Shown piece after piece: positions 16,453-25,406 of a stretch of 64,000 nt of DNA (position 1 is the stretch's first letter; each line of letters starts with the position of its first letter). Source of the stretch: a virus; IMG/VR virus record IMGVR_UViG_3300030117_004272, positions 1 through 64,000 of that record; one strand, written 5' to 3'. The notes beneath the pieces were generated by a model. The model was not told the origin of the DNA. It ran no database searches and saw only the letters and a list, made by a program, of their open reading frames with translations. The translations under genes were made by a program, and so were the position numbers.

Positions 16453-17670
16453 TTATGACGTTTTTCTAGTTGTATTCCATGCTGCTAGATATGTGTCAAG
16501 AGCATCTAAAGCAGGATAAGTTATAACAGGTGAACTTACAAATCCACTATAAGAAGGAGATCCAATGACAGGAACTTTTAATTCTTCGTGATAACACCCT
16601 AATATTTTTAAAGTATTATCATCATCAACTAAAAAAACAGGATCACCTGAATCTTTAAGTCTAGCACGACCATCAAAGTAATCCTCAAAAGTAACTTGAT
16701 TGGCATTTGTTTGACTACTTGTTATAGCATCAAAATCTAAATTACTAGAACTAGATAAACCAGCAGTGCTTACAACCCGCCAATGTACTCTTTGTCTAGG
16801 TGGAGTTTGATTAGCATTAGAAGATCCTTGCGTCTCACCGTGTGGAGCATTTGAAGAAATCCTTGACCTAGTATCTAAAACATAAGTAAACCCTTTTGGA
16901 GGGTTAAAAGGAACATTGAATGTGGTACTCCCCTCTATTTTTGCTATCTCATATTGTGTTAGACTATCATCTACCGAATCAATAGAATCACCATTTTCGG
17001 CTTCCAAAATCCCAATACCTATATCTGTATAATATGAAGATAAGGAAGAAAAAACTGTTCTTAAATCTATTTTTGAAGAGTAACCCCCAGTAGGTGATGT
17101 TGAGAAAGATCCTCCAGATTGTGCAATCCTATATGTAAATCTTTGCCCTTCAGCATTTGTAAAGGTCATGCGTTGGTCAACACCCCCACTATGGTGAGTA
17201 GCAAAAGCAATAGTTTTTGGGCCAATTAAAGTACCTCTTCTCGTAGATTGCTCATCTCCTCCTATCACGTTCCCATGAAAAGCAACTCCTGATAAATCAA
17301 ATCTAGCTGCCCAACAATCAGGGTTTCTAGTTAGTGTAGATGTTTGATCTGAAGCAACTATAGTAGTAAAATATTGATCATCCATAGGAACAGCAGTAGA
17401 TGTTGCAGCAGGAGCATTATCCGAGTAAGTCCACTTTGCTGAAGTTCCCGACCCTGAAAAACTTTTTGTTCGAGGGGGATACTTCGCTTTATATGCTCTC
17501 AAAGCATCTATAACGGCTGTTCCATGATACCCCCATGCACGTAAAAGATCATGGAAAGTGGTAGCTTTAACAGTTCTTTCAGAAACATCATATATTGGGA
17601 TAAGATCGTTAAAGTTGAACTGTATATCAGTCAACTCAGGTGTTGCATTAACTCCGTCTAATGAAGGCAT
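16453..17670 (-). CDS. Tail-associated protein with trypsin-like serine protease signature
   Basis: 405 residues. Residues 1-50 (DLIPIYDVSERTVKATTFHD) look like a virion attachment module. The body shows three elements in the order of a trypsin-fold enzyme: LIGPKTIAFATHHSG (candidate catalytic His), YTDIGIGILE (Asp), and KDSGDPVFLVDDDN (Ser, compare GDSGGPVFL). The second Gly of the motif is Asp here, so activity is not certain. It lies among tail-fibre genes, so it may be a spike that cleaves a surface protein, or an adhesin using a protease fold. The MPSLDG start echoes the MPTLxDT starts of the 17672 and 29155 proteins. Confidence 0.5.
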   Translation of the reverse strand: MPSLDGVNATPELTDIQFNFNDLIPIYDVSERTVKATTFHDLLRAWGYHGTAVIDALRAYKAKYPPRTKSFSGSGTSAKWTYSDNAPAATSTAVPMDDQYFTTIVASDQTSTLTRNPDCWAARFDLSGVAFHGNVIGGDEQSTRRGTLIGPKTIAFATHHSGGVDQRMTFTNAEGQRFTYRIAQSGGSFSTSPTGGYSSKIDLRTVFSSLSSYYTDIGIGILEAENGDSIDSVDDSLTQYEIAKIEGSTTFNVPFNPPKGFTYVLDTRSRISSNAPHGETQGSSNANQTPPRQRVHWRVVSTAGLSSSSNLDFDAITSSQTNANQVTFEDYFDGRARLKDSGDPVFLVDDDNTLKILGCYHEELKVPVIGSPSYSGFVSSPVITYPALDALDTYLAAWNTTRKTS

Positions 17671-17671
17671 T

Positions 17672-17860
17672 TTATGAAAAAACTAATCCTAACGCCTCTC
17701 CTAGTTCTTTAACAGTAATTGATTTCACATGACCTGTAGACTGATCATAAAAAGATAGCATATCTTCTCTAGCTATCTTATTAAAAGCATCACTATCTGA
17801 TGAAAGAAGGCTATCGCCCTCTAATTTTTCTAATGTTGGTGTGTCTCCTAAAGTTGGCAT
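17672..17860 (-). CDS. Short structural-type protein (MPTLGDT start)
   Basis: 62 residues starting MPTLGDTPTLEKLEGDSLLS, a shorter relative of the 196-residue protein at 29155-29745 (MPTLDDTTTLQTNS). Both begin with the same motif and continue to a segment of the type SDAFNKI or NDALLIS. It ends one base before the next gene. It may be an N-terminal virion-docking module encoded separately from its effector domain (next gene downstream), or an assembly factor. Confidence 0.55.
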   Translation of the reverse strand: MPTLGDTPTLEKLEGDSLLSSDSDAFNKIAREDMLSFYDQSTGHVKSITVKELGEALGLVFS

Positions 17861-17878
17861 GTTGTTTATAGTTTATTT

Positions 17879-18262
17879 TTATAAGAAAATCCTGTTAGGC
17901 GCATTTGTTGGTCTTGGGATAGACACTTCTTCGCCTTCCTCGTTCAGTTCAGTCATGGCACTATGCCATACAATAAAATCTTCTGCGGGAGTCATATCCC
18001 TGTCGGCCATGTCACGGAATAGTACCCACCATGCATCATCACTTACCATGATTGGATGTTCGTATTCAGTGCCGTCTTCATCTCTAAATGTTTCCGTTTC
18101 ACCAGTTTCTGTCCAGTGTTCACCGATAACGGTAAATACATAATCTTCTCCTTGTTCAATGACACGGAGTTCATCCTCTTCAACGACAGAAGTAAAGCCG
18201 TTGTCCTCTGCGAAAGTAATGGCTTGTTCTTTTGAATCGAATTTTAAAAGTATGTCTTTCAT
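17879..18262 (-). CDS. Acidic tail-region protein, possible fibre chaperone
   Basis: 127 residues, strongly acidic, with DAWWVLFRDM and DFIVWHSAM in the C-terminal half. Not recognised. It follows the 1931-residue fibre gene and a second acidic small gene, and overlaps the latter by one base. Small acidic proteins after long fibre genes are often assembly chaperones. That role is inferred from position. Confidence 0.5.
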   Translation of the reverse strand: MKDILLKFDSKEQAITFAEDNGFTSVVEEDELRVIEQGEDYVFTVIGEHWTETGETETFRDEDGTEYEHPIMVSDDAWWVLFRDMADRDMTPAEDFIVWHSAMTELNEEGEEVSIPRPTNAPNRIFL

Positions 18263-18603
18263 CAGTCGGCAAGTGGTGGGTCTTCAGAATCATCTTCTTC
18301 ATTCAAAAAAGGATCTGGAGGATACACCCAATCTTCTGGGAGTGAATCGACTAGAGTGTCCTCTTCAGTGAGTAATGCTTCATCAGGAATGCTTACGTGT
18401 TCCTCTTCTGTTTCCTCGTCAGTCCAAGTGTTCTTAGCAATCTCGATATAAGCTCTAGGATCTTCTTCGGCTGCTTCCTCTCCAACGCCCCACCAAAATC
18501 TGGTGCCTGATCCAGTAGACCAGAATGAAGTGTTCTTTTGTTGTGCTGCCTTTTCGCTTCGAGCTTGTGCTTCTTCTTTTGAATTAAATATTAGATATGC
18601 CAT
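18262..18603 (-). CDS. Acidic tail-region protein, possible fibre chaperone
   Basis: 113 residues. A short N-terminal domain (YLIFNSKEEAQARSEKAAQQ, then FWSTGSGTRFWWG) is followed by a very acidic tail ending EEDDSEDPPLAD. Not recognised. Its start is 5 bp from the stop of the giant fibre gene, and its stop overlaps the next small gene by one base. This tight coupling with the fibre gene supports an accessory role in fibre folding or attachment. Confidence 0.5.
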   Translation of the reverse strand: MAYLIFNSKEEAQARSEKAAQQKNTSFWSTGSGTRFWWGVGEEAAEEDPRAYIEIAKNTWTDEETEEEHVSIPDEALLTEEDTLVDSLPEDWVYPPDPFLNEEDDSEDPPLAD

Positions 18604-18608
18604 GATTT

Positions 18609-21600
18609 TTAGCTATAGATATTATAATGTGAATTAATGTTAGATTCGATGCCTGACTGATTGCCGTGTTGATCAGAGTCGTACCAGATCATCTCGGAAA
18701 ACTTTACGTCTTCTAGGTTCCAAGAGTTATTTGAACCGAACGTAAATCCTATATTTACAGACGGCCAACCAATGGTTAATGCACTTCTGTGATAAACAAG
18801 TTTTCGCCCTTTTATTGCTTCGTATACAGCATCTTGATTGTTTTGGGTAGGTTCAGATCCGTTAACCTCTAAAACTGGATTTCCATAAGCAGAACTAAGG
18901 TTAGTGGCTGATGTTTGCTCGTCAAATGCAGGAAAACCAAAATAAGATCCTGCACCACTCGAAGGGTAAATAAACTTAGTATCATTAGCATCATGAACGA
19001 AGAAAGCGTCTAAGTCGGTTATACCAGTTAATCCATGTATAGTAAGCGACCTTTGAGGAGCACCTGTAATAAAGTCCCAAGCAGGATGCCCACCTGACTT
19101 TATTAAGTCTCCTCCGCTAACTATCTGAGGCTGATTAGCAGCAGTATCTTGAACTGCATGGCAGTTGTTTCCTGTCTGATCGTAGAGCTTTGTGACGTAG
19201 CCAGTAACTCCTAGCTTTTTAATTTTGATGTTGTCTATAAGAAATACGCCATCACCCTCTGTACCCTTAAATGAAAAGAACAAATCGTTACGGTGACCAA
19301 CACTTGAAGTTAGCTCCGTAATTGTGTTTTCAAATGAATGCGATTGGGAACCTGATAAAACAACATTATCTGAATCATTGTGTGTATTTAAAAATCCTTT
19401 TGCTGCATTGCCTCCATCAGCAAAACCAAGTCCTTTTAAAGTGACAGTTCCACTAATTAGTTTTGTATCGAAGGTAACTCTATATTTTGTACCAATCTCA
19501 GCGTCTTCAGACATAGATCCAGTGCTTGTTGTATACAGTCTAGGATAAGAACTATTGTTTCCTCCTGTAATAGCAACTTTGAGTGATTGAGTTCCACTAA
19601 TTGGATTTGTTGTCTCAGCCGACAAGACCGCATCGCCTATAGTTGATGTTCCTGATTTTCCTATTTCAGATATACCATCCTCAAAGTCTATATCCATCAA
19701 ACCTACATCAAAGTGATTCATCATATTCTGCTCGATGGGGAACCGCTTTGGCGATGAATCCATGTTCGGGAAGAAGACCATCTCGGATAACTTGCCTTGG
19801 TAATTCAAACTAGATCCTGCTGAATTGTTCCAGCCCATCTGAAATGTAGTAAATGAGCTTGTTGTTCCTCCAGTTATTGAAAACAAACTAAAGTTTTGTA
19901 ATCCGTCGTGAACATCGTTTCGCGTCGCATTGGCAGCTAATTCTACCCCATTAATAAACTCTGATGGTGTCCCAAAGCCATTATTAATCGTTTGTGATGA
20001 GTTATCATCGTCAAATATTAATCCATACTTAGCACTGTCATTTCCACTTAACAATACTTGTGAATCATCCGCAGCAAGATCTGGCTCAATGACTATGTAC
20101 GAGTCCAGTCTGTTCTGTCCTGCTAGGTTAGAGTTAATCAAATTATCATTACCATCAAAGTAAACAGAAGCCTTGCCACCGCTATCGGTAACGAGTTCGC
20201 CCCCCATCACTATACGAGGCTGATTATCTGCTGTGTTTTGAGTGAAGTCCTCACCTCCTGCTTGGTCATACCAGTTAACCACATTAACATCGCCAGTAAG
20301 GGCTGTGCCTGTTGTGGCTTGAAATGTTTTTAAGGAATTAGTGTTCAATTGCGATCCCCATTGAATAATACCTTTTGTCGTGTCTCCTGCGTATGCAGAA
20401 TGACTGCCATTGGTTTGAGCAACATTTATTCGTACTGCACCTAAATACGATCCACTTGTATCTACATTTGCCGAAGTTGTAAACTTCATGCTTATTCGAT
20501 ACCAGTCATTACCTTCATCGCTTATTGAGGACTCTAGACCTGTTGAAGTTTGATCAGAAATAACAGTTCCATTGGTTAAATCAAAAGCAGCAAAAAATAC
20601 ATCGATCATTGTATTCGATGAGTTTCGTTGCCATGTAAAAAGTTTTACATTTCCGCCATTTACCGACTTGATATATGTTGAAAACACATAGGTCTGACTT
20701 GGTTGCATCTGCATATAGTCAACCAATGCATGTTCCTGAGTTGTGGCTGTCTCTAACAGCTTGAAGGCATCTTGACTTCCTGTTGGTGAAGTTTCGGTGC
20801 TACTTGCTTCACTCAAAGTTGATCCTGCATTCCAAGAGGTTCCTGATTGTCCTGATGTGTAAGTGCTGCGGATTATCAAATTCTCAAGTCCGCTGAACTC
20901 TCCAAGAGTAGTCGCATCGGTGCTGTGATGCGTTGAGACTATTACGGGCGTTTGAGAATAGGTGCTTGGTGATTCTTTAGGTAGTTCTGTAACAGTTACA
21001 TCGTCAACATAGAAAGTTTTAGTATCACCTGATGTGAAGAATGATAAATAAGTAGCAACTCCTCCTGACGCAGTCGCAATCGCATCATAGGTAATGTTAG
21101 TCCACTGACCTTCCGTAACTGCTCTGCTAGTAAATACGCTCTGATCTGTGTTACCTAGCCCTGATTGAATGTTGGCACTTCCTCCTCCATCAACAGCGTA
21201 GATCCAAGCTGATATTCGGTATTTATTCCCTGCTGTCAAGTCCAGTCCATTACTACCGCCTTGAGCAGATTGTGTTCCCTTGCCACTAGCTGTCGAAGTA
21301 ACTTTACGACTGTAAGTTCCACTTCGGACTTGTTCAGTAGATTGCGTTTGAGTGACAGGACTTCCAAAATCATTCCAAGATGTGTCTAGTTCAAAGTCTC
21401 CATTATATAAAATATTTGATCCAGAAGATGCGTAGACTGTTTGCTCCAACTGTGCTCCGAAGACATCTATCTCATCTCCATTGGTATCAACTCTAATGCT
21501 AAAGTGCGTGTTTCCTAAATAATTATCGGTGCGACTCACCCTTGTCCACTCATTGGTAACAGTCACTACTTGAGTACCAAGATAATTGACCAGTCTTATA

Positions 21601-24404
21601 TCTCCTGTTCCTGTCCTCCGTCTTATGTAAACTGAATATGTATGTTGACCTGCTGAAAGGTTTGCGTTCAATAAACATTTTTGATTAGTACCACTGCTCG
21701 TCAACGTCCAAGCGTTATTACCGCCAAATGGATCTGCAACCCCCGAAGCTCTGGATAAGTCGCTGTCTAAAGTCCACTCACCAAAGTCCTCACTGAACCC
21801 AAGAAGGTTTTGACTAGATCCTTTTATACTAGAGGAAAGTGAAATTTCATCATTGCCATCCGCATAAAGTTCTGCCTCTGTGTTATCTTGCCTCCGAATT
21901 CTCATCAAAGGTTTACCTTTGTAATCAGCATTAATGAGACGAGTAGAGAAGCCAGTTCCTATTGGGTTGACCTCTTTGACTGAGATGTTGCTCACATTGT
22001 ACACGACTCCATTTTGGGCAAAGAAAGACATATTACCATTGGCAATAGCCTGTGTGAATGTTACAGAGTAGCCTCCATTTGCTGTAATAGACTGAATCGT
22101 TGTCCCATCGTGGTTAAAGACGTTGGCCGATCCTCCATTGGCAACGTATGAATCTACTGTAAAGGTAAGCGTATATTTTTTACTTTTAACTAATACATCT
22201 TGAAGTATCGAAGAGGCATCTGATGATGAATCTAATTCAGCTCTATTACTTGTTGTGTTAATCGTTGCGTTTGTTGTTGTCCAATCACTGTCAGTAGTAA
22301 AACCTCCATTAGTTACCATCTCATCAGCTTCGACACTCACATCGAGTGGTAAGGTTGTTTGCTTCTCGGATTTAAAATCATTCTCTAACTCACCATTACT
22401 CACTTGGGCTGCTGTATAATCTGCCTCGAAGCTATCGTATTCTCTTCTGATGCGAGTTACTGGACTTTTATCAAAGTCTGTTAATGCCCTTAGTGAGTGA
22501 GCAGCTTTGGCTCCCTTAAATTTCTGGAGAATCTTGTCGCTATCGGTGAGCTTCTGGACTTGTGTGTTGCTCTTTTTCTTATTGAAGTATCGAAGTCTGC
22601 GTATCCAACCACCAAAAACCGATACTGTTCCTGACCCATAGTTATCAGAACCGATGTTTAATGCGTTTAATCCAGTTGGCAAAGTATCTGTATCTTCAGC
22701 ACCACTACTTGCATCAAGAGTAACATAATGACTGTTTGCTTTATAGGATTGTCCTAAACGTGCAACTTCACCTGTATTTAGTTTAATGTTTTTAGCTATG
22801 AGGCTCCCTTGATCCGAACCTCCTGATATAATTTGACCACGAGGTTCTTGTCCTGATGCTGCGTTCAGCCAAGCTGTTATCCTATTTGTGTTTGATCCGT
22901 TATGAAAAGAATAAAATCTATTGAAGTTTGTGTCCTCCCAACCCTTTGGCAACTGAACATCAGCAACAATAGTACCCTCAGTATCTTTAAAGAATCCATC
23001 GAACGCTGTACCAGAGACACTCGCTACATCCGCAGCACGAACAGTCGTAGAAGCCCCATAGGATGGAATAAAACTAGATGGGAAGGCTCCAATTTCCAAC
23101 TGACCAAATGCCAAGTACACGCCAGAAAGGCCGTCTCCTGTGTAAATCATACTTGCATTATCACCTGTAGCCAAACCGACTTGCAGCCTTTCTGCGTCAT
23201 TTCTACCTGCTGGAGTAAGTCTTGTTACAGAACACCTATACCAACCATTTCCGTAATCTTCTATCTTAGCTGTGACTCCTGTATTTACTGTTCCTAATAT
23301 ACCTTTATCTAAATCAAAGTAAGCTCCTAAGTTATCCGTTCCGTCATAGTGTTGGATTTTGATAAAGCTCATCTCTGCTTTTTTAGCAAAGATTGATCTA
23401 GTGTGTACTGATCCGTTGGTAAAATGAGTGCTTATTGCGTTGAAAGCCGATTGGTATATGTTTCCGTTACCTGATGGGCTTTGAACTAGCTTTCTTGTTT
23501 CGTATGCCCCTGATGGGTCTTGAATGTCTCCTGCTGTTGCTATTGTGACTCCAGTTCCCTTGTTTGGTAGTCCTGAGTTGAGGTCTATTGAGTGAGTTAC
23601 ATATTGAGTCCTCGCCTCTTCAATCAAAAGCCCCTTGCTGTTGCCGTCTTTGTCGTAGTCGAAGCGAGGTGCGTGTTCTGCACCACCTGACGATTTTAGG
23701 TAAGCAGAGGGAGAAGAGTTTTTGTCGAAAGTCTGTTCCGACATTGCCCCAAACATATAAAGACCATCATTTACAGTACCAGTAAAGCTATTGGCTCTTG
23801 ATGCTGTAGGGCTAACGCATAAAGAAAATGTCGGCTGAATGTTTCCCGATGCACTTGTCGTGTCAGCTAAACTGCATCGATACCATCCGTCTGTTCCTAT
23901 CTTTTCTATTTTAGCAACACATCCTCCACCTGTAGCAGTTACCGCTCCGTTTGTTAAATCAAAGTTTGCGTGATTGTTTCCTCCTGCCATCGTTACATTT
24001 CCAAGAATAAGTTGGAGAACACTTATTTCTTTCGCTTTTGCATATACAGAAAAAATATAAGTACCACCATTAACAACTGCATGGCTGTCGAGAATGAGTT
24101 TGGTGTTAGACGCTGAACTTGTCTGCTTAACAAAATAAGATCCAGTTCCACCAAACGGGTCGGTTATGGCTGAAGCTGATGCGTCTACATTATACTTAAC
24201 CCAATCCGAAAGGTTAAACGCCTCTGAATAGGGAAGTAGGTTGTTTGGAGCAAACTTAATGTACCCATCTGAACCAGTTTGGGTAGCATTACTATCCCTG
24301 CTGAAGTCTATGTCAGAATGCAGGAACCCTTTAAGAAAGTTATAATCCCTTCTTAAATCACCTAGACCACTAGATGAAGTTAGCTTTGTGCCTAAACCTA
24401 ACAT
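18609..24404 (-). CDS. Giant tail fibre/adhesin with repeated carbohydrate-binding-like modules
   Basis: 1931 residues. At least four related modules are visible, near residues 60-205, 270-440, 870-1000 and 1140-1330. Each has an N-L-(L/I) start, a Y-x-F-S-V-Y-A-K-like strand, F-D-L-x-N-G and a G-x-x-W-Y-R-(C/I)-S strand, typical of phage spike or fibre carbohydrate-binding modules. Segments such as VVNWYDQAGG and VTKLYDQTGNN followed by QPxIV mark lectin-like (LamG-type) modules between them. The N-terminus (FLHSDIDFSRDSNATQTGSD) is a known kind of fibre start. It should bind host surface glycans. Repeated modules of this kind diversify by recombination. Neighbours are tail genes and two acidic chaperone-like genes. 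Confidence 0.8.
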   Translation of the reverse strand: MLGLGTKLTSSSGLGDLRRDYNFLKGFLHSDIDFSRDSNATQTGSDGYIKFAPNNLLPYSEAFNLSDWVKYNVDASASAITDPFGGTGSYFVKQTSSASNTKLILDSHAVVNGGTYIFSVYAKAKEISVLQLILGNVTMAGGNNHANFDLTNGAVTATGGGCVAKIEKIGTDGWYRCSLADTTSASGNIQPTFSLCVSPTASRANSFTGTVNDGLYMFGAMSEQTFDKNSSPSAYLKSSGGAEHAPRFDYDKDGNSKGLLIEEARTQYVTHSIDLNSGLPNKGTGVTIATAGDIQDPSGAYETRKLVQSPSGNGNIYQSAFNAISTHFTNGSVHTRSIFAKKAEMSFIKIQHYDGTDNLGAYFDLDKGILGTVNTGVTAKIEDYGNGWYRCSVTRLTPAGRNDAERLQVGLATGDNASMIYTGDGLSGVYLAFGQLEIGAFPSSFIPSYGASTTVRAADVASVSGTAFDGFFKDTEGTIVADVQLPKGWEDTNFNRFYSFHNGSNTNRITAWLNAASGQEPRGQIISGGSDQGSLIAKNIKLNTGEVARLGQSYKANSHYVTLDASSGAEDTDTLPTGLNALNIGSDNYGSGTVSVFGGWIRRLRYFNKKKSNTQVQKLTDSDKILQKFKGAKAAHSLRALTDFDKSPVTRIRREYDSFEADYTAAQVSNGELENDFKSEKQTTLPLDVSVEADEMVTNGGFTTDSDWTTTNATINTTSNRAELDSSSDASSILQDVLVKSKKYTLTFTVDSYVANGGSANVFNHDGTTIQSITANGGYSVTFTQAIANGNMSFFAQNGVVYNVSNISVKEVNPIGTGFSTRLINADYKGKPLMRIRRQDNTEAELYADGNDEISLSSSIKGSSQNLLGFSEDFGEWTLDSDLSRASGVADPFGGNNAWTLTSSGTNQKCLLNANLSAGQHTYSVYIRRRTGTGDIRLVNYLGTQVVTVTNEWTRVSRTDNYLGNTHFSIRVDTNGDEIDVFGAQLEQTVYASSGSNILYNGDFELDTSWNDFGSPVTQTQSTEQVRSGTYSRKVTSTASGKGTQSAQGGSNGLDLTAGNKYRISAWIYAVDGGGSANIQSGLGNTDQSVFTSRAVTEGQWTNITYDAIATASGGVATYLSFFTSGDTKTFYVDDVTVTELPKESPSTYSQTPVIVSTHHSTDATTLGEFSGLENLIIRSTYTSGQSGTSWNAGSTLSEASSTETSPTGSQDAFKLLETATTQEHALVDYMQMQPSQTYVFSTYIKSVNGGNVKLFTWQRNSSNTMIDVFFAAFDLTNGTVISDQTSTGLESSISDEGNDWYRISMKFTTSANVDTSGSYLGAVRINVAQTNGSHSAYAGDTTKGIIQWGSQLNTNSLKTFQATTGTALTGDVNVVNWYDQAGGEDFTQNTADNQPRIVMGGELVTDSGGKASVYFDGNDNLINSNLAGQNRLDSYIVIEPDLAADDSQVLLSGNDSAKYGLIFDDDNSSQTINNGFGTPSEFINGVELAANATRNDVHDGLQNFSLFSITGGTTSSFTTFQMGWNNSAGSSLNYQGKLSEMVFFPNMDSSPKRFPIEQNMMNHFDVGLMDIDFEDGISEIGKSGTSTIGDAVLSAETTNPISGTQSLKVAITGGNNSSYPRLYTTSTGSMSEDAEIGTKYRVTFDTKLISGTVTLKGLGFADGGNAAKGFLNTHNDSDNVVLSGSQSHSFENTITELTSSVGHRNDLFFSFKGTEGDGVFLIDNIKIKKLGVTGYVTKLYDQTGNNCHAVQDTAANQPQIVSGGDLIKSGGHPAWDFITGAPQRSLTIHGLTGITDLDAFFVHDANDTKFIYPSSGAGSYFGFPAFDEQTSATNLSSAYGNPVLEVNGSEPTQNNQDAVYEAIKGRKLVYHRSALTIGWPSVNIGFTFGSNNSWNLEDVKFSEMIWYDSDQHGNQSGIESNINSHYNIYS

Positions 24405-24407
24405 CTA

Positions 24408-24662
24408 CTATGCAGCTTTGTATGCTAATACTTTCCCTGAAGTCAATGTAAATGCTGTAATCTGCCCATAAATAGTGAACCCAGCAGAAAAGGTAACACC
24501 AGTTATAGTATCACCATCTAACTCAGGCCAAGTAAGAGCAGAAAATACAGTATCCTCAACCATTGTAATAGCGCAAAATTCTCCAGTAATGGCTGTTGTG
24601 CCAGATTCAAAAGTTGCACCCTCTTGTCCAAAGGATTGTTTTTCTATGTTGTTTGTTGCCAT
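24408..24662 (-). CDS. Small virion-type beta protein
   Basis: 84 residues. Alternating hydrophobic strands (TGEFCAITMVEDTVFSALTW and GFTIYGQITAFTLTSGKVLAY) suggest a small beta-sandwich such as a phage decoration or fibre-adaptor protein. It has no cysteine pairs or catalytic motif. It sits between the tail-adaptor-like gene and the giant fibre gene, with three bases to the latter, which supports a structural role. Confidence 0.6.
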   Translation of the reverse strand: MATNNIEKQSFGQEGATFESGTTAITGEFCAITMVEDTVFSALTWPELDGDTITGVTFSAGFTIYGQITAFTLTSGKVLAYKAA

Positions 24663-24688
24663 AATTATTTAGTTTATTATAAAATTGT

Positions 24689-25375
24689 TTAATACATCCC
24701 CCTCATTCCTGAACCTGTTCCTTCGGGTGCTATGTGTACTTTAGGTCTTGAACCCCCTCTGTAAGAATCAAGATCAGAATCTATCTGTCTTTTACACACA
24801 CCCCAATGGTACTCAGCACGTTGAATATCAGCGTTATCTTCAGCTAATTTACCTAACAGCCCATGCTTTATTATAGAAGAGTCATTCGGAATAAATACTA
24901 AATGAGAATCTATTGCTACATCAACGAACTTTCTTTTCATCAAAAGCGTAGCTTTTGTATCTGAATCTACTGGAGATATTCTATATCTTCTCCTACCCCC
25001 TGCTCCAGAATACCCATCGTCGAACACTCCAGACATCAAAGATGTTACATCAGAAGATGCTGTCTGCGAGGGCTCTCCAAATAATCTGTAGTCATGCCAA
25101 ACAGCATATAAAACAGCAGGGCTATCATCTAAAATAGCAGTTAATACAGCATCATACCCAACGCCTGTAGAAGCATCATCAGCAGGTAATGTGAAATAAC
25201 CACTACTAACATCTTGTTCTTCTAAAGTAGTCATCATATCACGCCAAAAACCCATATGATAAATACGAGGCATAATCTCATTTAAAGCCTTATACCAATC
25301 AGCATCTGTTGCAGCTCCTGCATCCAGATATTGACCATATTTTGACTTTAAATTTCCTACTTGTGCGGTTGGCAT
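24689..25375 (-). CDS. Tail tubular protein A-like / head-tail adaptor
   Basis: 228 residues. The N-terminal helical part (LKSKYGQYLDAGAATDADWY, then NEIMPRIYHMGFW) followed by a beta region with GYFTLPAD and ending in helices (LGKLAEDNADIQRAEYHWGV) fits the podovirus gp11-type tail adaptor that docks on the portal and carries the nozzle. Length is close to that family (about 200-230). Its position between tail proteins agrees. Identification rests on layout and a few motifs, not on a search. Confidence 0.6.
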   Translation of the reverse strand: MPTAQVGNLKSKYGQYLDAGAATDADWYKALNEIMPRIYHMGFWRDMMTTLEEQDVSSGYFTLPADDASTGVGYDAVLTAILDDSPAVLYAVWHDYRLFGEPSQTASSDVTSLMSGVFDDGYSGAGGRRRYRISPVDSDTKATLLMKRKFVDVAIDSHLVFIPNDSSIIKHGLLGKLAEDNADIQRAEYHWGVCKRQIDSDLDSYRGGSRPKVHIAPEGTGSGMRGMY

Positions 25376-25406
25376 ATTGATAAATATAAGGTGAATTTCA
25401 AGTAAT

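Noticed and set aside
22902-23297. Plus-strand open frame of 131 codons inside the giant fibre gene
   Set aside because: It is the shadow of the repeated fibre modules in the opposite strand and has no upstream signal.
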